A stretch of DNA of 64,000 nucleotides from positions 62,001 through 126,000 of the forward strand of contig JAMPXB010000007.1 in assembly GCA_023701435.1 (NCBI GenBank), given 5' to 3'. Both the position numbers and the translations under genes were made by a program. Source of the stretch: Bacteriovoracaceae bacterium. GTDB lineage: Bacteria > Bdellovibrionota > Bacteriovoracia > Bacteriovoracales > Bacteriovoracaceae. A model generated the notes under the pieces. It worked only from the letters and a program-made list of their open reading frames with translations. It had not been told where the DNA came from and searched no databases. This document shows, one piece after another, positions 61,173 to 64,000 of this stretch (positions are counted from its first letter, which is position 1; the number at the start of each line of letters is the position of its first letter).

Positions 61173-62975
61173 TTAGATTTTTTCAGTTTCAGCAAAGAAG
61201 TTCAGCGGCTGTCTTACGTCCACAACCCCACCCCCCTTTGGCTTAGGAAAGTCGATTAAGCTAAGAACTTGTCCCATACATCCAACACCTTTTTGGGAGA
61301 ACTGGGCATCCTTAACCTTGATATTATATTTTGAAACCTTACCAACTGCGGAGATCGTAAAATTAAGATCGATAACACCTTTAATCTTATCCGAGTTACC
61401 AATCAACTCCTGCTGATAGCAATGGCGGAATTGAGGGATATATTCACGCAAAATTTTACGTAATAGTTCAGGATCCATGGAACCCAGAACTACAGTTTTA
61501 GGTTCTAAATAGGAAGAGTCAAAACCGGATTTTGAGGCCAGCCCACGTGAACCATACGAGCCTGAACCTGATCCTTTTTTGTCTGAACCATTAAATTTTG
61601 AGACTCCAATATCTGCACCTGCAACTAAGGCGCCGTTATCTGCTGTTCCGGTATTAAACTTGGCATCTTTGACTGCACTTTTAGCATTGCTGCCTTCAGT
61701 GTTAATTTTGGGAGCATCACCTACTAAAGAATTAAAGGCTACCGAACTCTTAAATTCATAGGCCTTAACCGGGGCCGATTCCACCGGTTTGGCAGCGGCG
61801 GCCGCTGGAGCTGCCGCTTTGGCGACAACTTTCTTATTTTGCGAGGCCGCAGCGAACTCAACTTTTTGATTCGGTTGTTCGGTTTCTTTGTGGCCTGAAT
61901 TCTCAGTTTTACTGGTCAGCTCCTCAGCTTTTAGATCAGACTTCTCCTGGGCCTCAGTCGGCTTAGTCACTTTTTCTGGAAGCTTGTAAATTACCGCAAC
62001 TTCTTCTACTAAATCTTCGTTACTCGGAATGGTAACGAACAATAAAAGAAGTAAGGGAAAGAATACAGAAGAAAATATTTTGGCCCCTTGCTTTAATGAT
62101 TCACGATCACGGTAGAAGGCAGGGATGCCTCTCCATGAAGTACCGTGATCAACCAGTCTGAAAGACACCTGCTCAGATCCATTTGTCAGAAACAGAGGTT
62201 CATCAAGCTTTATCTTATCCCAATCAGTTGACGGCACGACTGCTTCAGAAGCATAGAATTTTAATTCACCGTTATTGATAGAGAATATTTTAACTTTATT
62301 AAGGGTATGGAAGACAATTTCATTTTTGTTCTTTTTAATGGAATTAAAATAATAATCTCCATTTTTAAGATCAAGATAAGAAACATCCATCATGAGTCCA
62401 TTCACATAACTGATGACTTCCAGACGTTTATCTTTAGTCGAGTGAGTAATATCTAAAGGAGTGTCCAATTCATCCAATTGAACATATTCGCCGTTAATAT
62501 GAATTTCAGGAATGCTGGTAAGTGGTGCGAAGCCAGAATCGTCAAACTGAATGTCGCAGTATTCCCCATCAATGAAGACCAGGCCTTCACGCGGTGGGAG
62601 TTCTACAAAAACAGGAGTAGCAAGGGCCGCGATTTGTTCATCTGGATTGAAGACCATGACTTCTTCTTCCAGTGATTCAATGGAGAAACTGAGTGTTCCA
62701 ATGGTCAGGGTGTCTCCGCTAAAGACACTGGCCTCCTCCACTCTTTTTCCATTAACAAAAACTCCACCTTCTGAATAAAGGTCTTTAACCAGCAGCCCCT
62801 CTCCTTTCAAGCAAAGGAAAGCATGCATGGAGGAAACAGATTTGTCATTTAATTGAAAATCACAACGATCAGATGAACCGATCAGGATTTTCTTTTTATC
62901 AATGACAAGAGCTTCCGGAATCCTTTGATCAAGGCACTTTAAGCTTAATGGTCCCTGTACAGTCGCTGTTTTCAT
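61173..62975 (-). CDS. FHA-domain protein with TonB-like C-terminus (gliding-motility PglI/AgmX type)
   Basis: 600 residues. An FHA domain near residues 25-110 (ILIGSSDRCDFQLNDKSVS with the phosphothreonine-binding Arg/Ser, then HAFL), a central domain, one membrane span (FFPLLLLLFVTIP, ~310), an Ala/Lys/Glu-rich linker, and a C-terminal domain (LRKILREYIPQFRHCYQQEL ... VDLNFTISAVGKVSKYNI) matching the AgmX/PglI TonB-like domain of gliding machinery. So it likely couples phospho-signals to an envelope motor. It lies 1 base after the TPR lipoprotein gene. The motility role is inferred from homologues. Confidence 0.78.
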   Translation of the reverse strand: MKTATVQGPLSLKCLDQRIPEALVIDKKKILIGSSDRCDFQLNDKSVSSMHAFLCLKGEGLLVKDLYSEGGVFVNGKRVEEASVFSGDTLTIGTLSFSIESLEEEVMVFNPDEQIAALATPVFVELPPREGLVFIDGEYCDIQFDDSGFAPLTSIPEIHINGEYVQLDELDTPLDITHSTKDKRLEVISYVNGLMMDVSYLDLKNGDYYFNSIKKNKNEIVFHTLNKVKIFSINNGELKFYASEAVVPSTDWDKIKLDEPLFLTNGSEQVSFRLVDHGTSWRGIPAFYRDRESLKQGAKIFSSVFFPLLLLLFVTIPSNEDLVEEVAVIYKLPEKVTKPTEAQEKSDLKAEELTSKTENSGHKETEQPNQKVEFAAASQNKKVVAKAAAPAAAAAKPVESAPVKAYEFKSSVAFNSLVGDAPKINTEGSNAKSAVKDAKFNTGTADNGALVAGADIGVSKFNGSDKKGSGSGSYGSRGLASKSGFDSSYLEPKTVVLGSMDPELLRKILREYIPQFRHCYQQELIGNSDKIKGVIDLNFTISAVGKVSKYNIKVKDAQFSQKGVGCMGQVLSLIDFPKPKGGGVVDVRQPLNFFAETEKI

Positions 62976-62976
62976 A

Positions 62977-63798
62977 CTATTCCTCTTTCATTCTTTGAAG
63001 GAGTATCTTTTCAATTTTTTGTGAAATTTCTGTCAGTTCAGGAACATCCGAACGATCACGTTCTTTCATGATTCCTTTAGCACCCTTTAAGTCGCCAGTC
63101 TTTATAAGGTACAAGGCATAAGTCGCGGCGATGTCCTCTCTTTTAAAATGTTCCAATGGAATCATTTTAAAGTACTCAGAGGATTTTTTTAGATCGCCTT
63201 TATAGAGGTAGGCATTGGCAAGAGAGAAATAAACGTCAATGTCTTTATGACCACGGAAGGCACTTTCACTTAAAACCTGTATCGCCTTATCATAAAGTCC
63301 AAACTGCAGATATAATTGAGACATATTGTAGCGAGGAACCTTAAATCTTGGGGCCAGGGCCATAGACTGGTGAAGATATTCCTTACCTTTCTCCCACTGC
63401 TCATACTTGAAATGAATCAATCCTAAATTATTAAGAGCAATTGATTTAATGGTAGGTAATTTGGCCTCTTCCAGACCCATACGATAGAAAAACTCTGCCT
63501 TATTCCAGGACTCCTGAATAAAATAGCAGTTTCCAATATGTAGCCAGTAGTAAGGCGTCTTACCTTTTGTTAAGTAATCCTTTTTATACATTTCAAGAGT
63601 GTCTTTGGTCTTACCTTGGTAGCAATTAACAACAGTGTGGTCTGGGTGAGCATTTTTATTTAAGCGCCCTTCACCCCAACGCAAATATGACTCGTCTGCC
63701 AGAGAATCCCAGGTGACATCATCAATCTTGCGATCAATTCTTGATGAAGAACATGAAACCAGTACTAACAATGTAAAAAGAAGTGAAATAGTCTTCAT
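62977..63798 (-). CDS. TPR-repeat lipoprotein (AglT-like)
   Basis: 273 residues; lipobox VLVSC gives Cys16. From about residue 65 several tetratricopeptide repeats follow (WNKAEFFYRMGLEEAKLPT, ALNNLGLIHFKYEQWEKG, YNMSQLYLQFGLYDKAIQVL, VYFSLANAYLYKGDLKKS), a protein-interaction scaffold. TAAGGAG precedes the ATG. Gene order (TPR lipoprotein then FHA/TonB-like protein) matches gliding-motility loci, suggesting it is AglT-like; that is inference from order and domains. Confidence 0.72.
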   Translation of the reverse strand: MKTISLLFTLLVLVSCSSSRIDRKIDDVTWDSLADESYLRWGEGRLNKNAHPDHTVVNCYQGKTKDTLEMYKKDYLTKGKTPYYWLHIGNCYFIQESWNKAEFFYRMGLEEAKLPTIKSIALNNLGLIHFKYEQWEKGKEYLHQSMALAPRFKVPRYNMSQLYLQFGLYDKAIQVLSESAFRGHKDIDVYFSLANAYLYKGDLKKSSEYFKMIPLEHFKREDIAATYALYLIKTGDLKGAKGIMKERDRSDVPELTEISQKIEKILLQRMKEE

Positions 63799-63801
63799 GT
63801 C

Positions 63802-64000
63802 TTACTCCTTAACCTTATCCATGGTCAGCCCGGTATAGAATGAGAAAACAGGGTTTTCTACATCTTCTACAGAGGCAATGGAACGTGAACCCCAGGCAAG
63901 GGATTCTTTTTCTTTCAGGGCCTTATCAAGGTTCAAATCGTACTGTCTTGAAGCAGTAATGAACTGGGCCGACAGACCTTTCATCGCCCCTTGAAATTCC
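63802..64000 (-). CDS. C-terminal end of an unidentified protein
   Basis: The frame is open to the window edge (in frame beyond the ATG at 63984), so this is the last ~65 residues of a gene starting outside. It contains ASRQYDLNLDKALKEKESL and ends FYTGLTMDKVKE. No domain is recognised. It ends 3 bases before the TPR lipoprotein start and is therefore part of the same operon. Confidence 0.6.
   Translation of the reverse strand, partial: EFQGAMKGLSAQFITASRQYDLNLDKALKEKESLAWGSRSIASVEDVENPVFSFYTGLTMDKVKE

Noticed and set aside
1..64000. tRNA, rRNA, CRISPR arrays, insertion sequences, attachment sites
   Set aside because: No cloverleaf, regular spaced repeats, transposase or integrase genes were recognised by reading.

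Overview
The window comes from a moderately AT-rich Gram-negative bacterium. The best fit is a predatory or predator-related deltaproteobacterium of the Bdellovibrionota (Bacteriovorax / Peredibacter / Halobacteriovorax type). This is inferred from gene content, not from a marker gene: many secreted hydrolases, lipoproteins and beta-barrel proteins, an FHA/TonB-like protein beside a TPR lipoprotein as in gliding-motility loci, a FliA-class sigma factor, and near-consensus sigma-54 promoters. No rRNA, tRNA, CRISPR array, insertion sequence or prophage was recognised.

Layout. 0-10 kb: the end of a flavin oxidase, an RlmM-like methyltransferase, a YkgJ-type cysteine-cluster protein, a secreted endonuclease I, a two-subunit 3-oxoacid CoA-transferase, proline biosynthesis (proB, proA) with a structured gap between them, then yajQ, a yqeY-like gene, an M24 peptidase-like gene and a DUF523 gene. 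10.3-16.2 kb: a visibly AT-rich accessory block with a small lipoprotein, a ~1670-residue PKD/Ig-like secreted HExxH metalloprotease and a secreted protein of unknown function. 16.3-17.35 kb: a compact unit on the minus strand of two related ~30-residue membrane microproteins, each downstream of a near-perfect sigma-54 promoter, on either side of a secreted HExxH protein. 17.5-25 kb: a sigma-28 family factor, a DTW-domain protein, a glutathione peroxidase, a fatty-acid oxidation pair (fadJ/B-like plus thiolase), and a phospholipase-D-like protein. 25-36.6 kb: a TonB-dependent receptor, an acidic protein with a sigma-54-like promoter, a metzincin lipoprotein, and a five-gene operon (LysR regulator, outer-membrane gluzincin, methyltransferase, lipoprotein, ThrE-type exporter). 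36-41.8 kb: YceI, a subtilase whose tail overlaps osmC antisense, a frameshifted hsp20, a split class I fumarase, and a YebC-family protein. 42-49 kb: two paralogous secreted proteins, two more microprotein candidates, and an acyl-CoA locus (thiolase, hotdog thioesterases, TetR regulator with a clear palindromic operator). 48.7-64 kb: a ceramidase-like (CREST) membrane protein, a QueD homologue, a DnaQ exonuclease fusion, uracil-DNA glycosylase, an RNA m5C methyltransferase, periplasmic MsrA, a response regulator, a small beta-barrel, eukaryotic-type class Ia ribonucleotide reductase (nrdA, nrdB), a ZIP transporter, and the FHA/TonB-like plus TPR genes at the end.

How it fits together. Fatty-acid and CoA metabolism (fadJ-fadA, scoAB, thiolase and thioesterases), DNA degradation and nucleotide supply (secreted nuclease, NrdAB), and several secreted peptidases suit an organism that digests prey macromolecules. 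The most novel element is the pair of sigma-54-driven membrane microproteins at 16.3-17.3 kb, with similar short SD-led peptides at 42.05 and 44.2 kb. Other points worth a second look are the hsp20 frameshift, the 242-bp subtilase/osmC overlap, and the hairpin that covers the ribosome-binding site of the fatty-acid oxidation operon.
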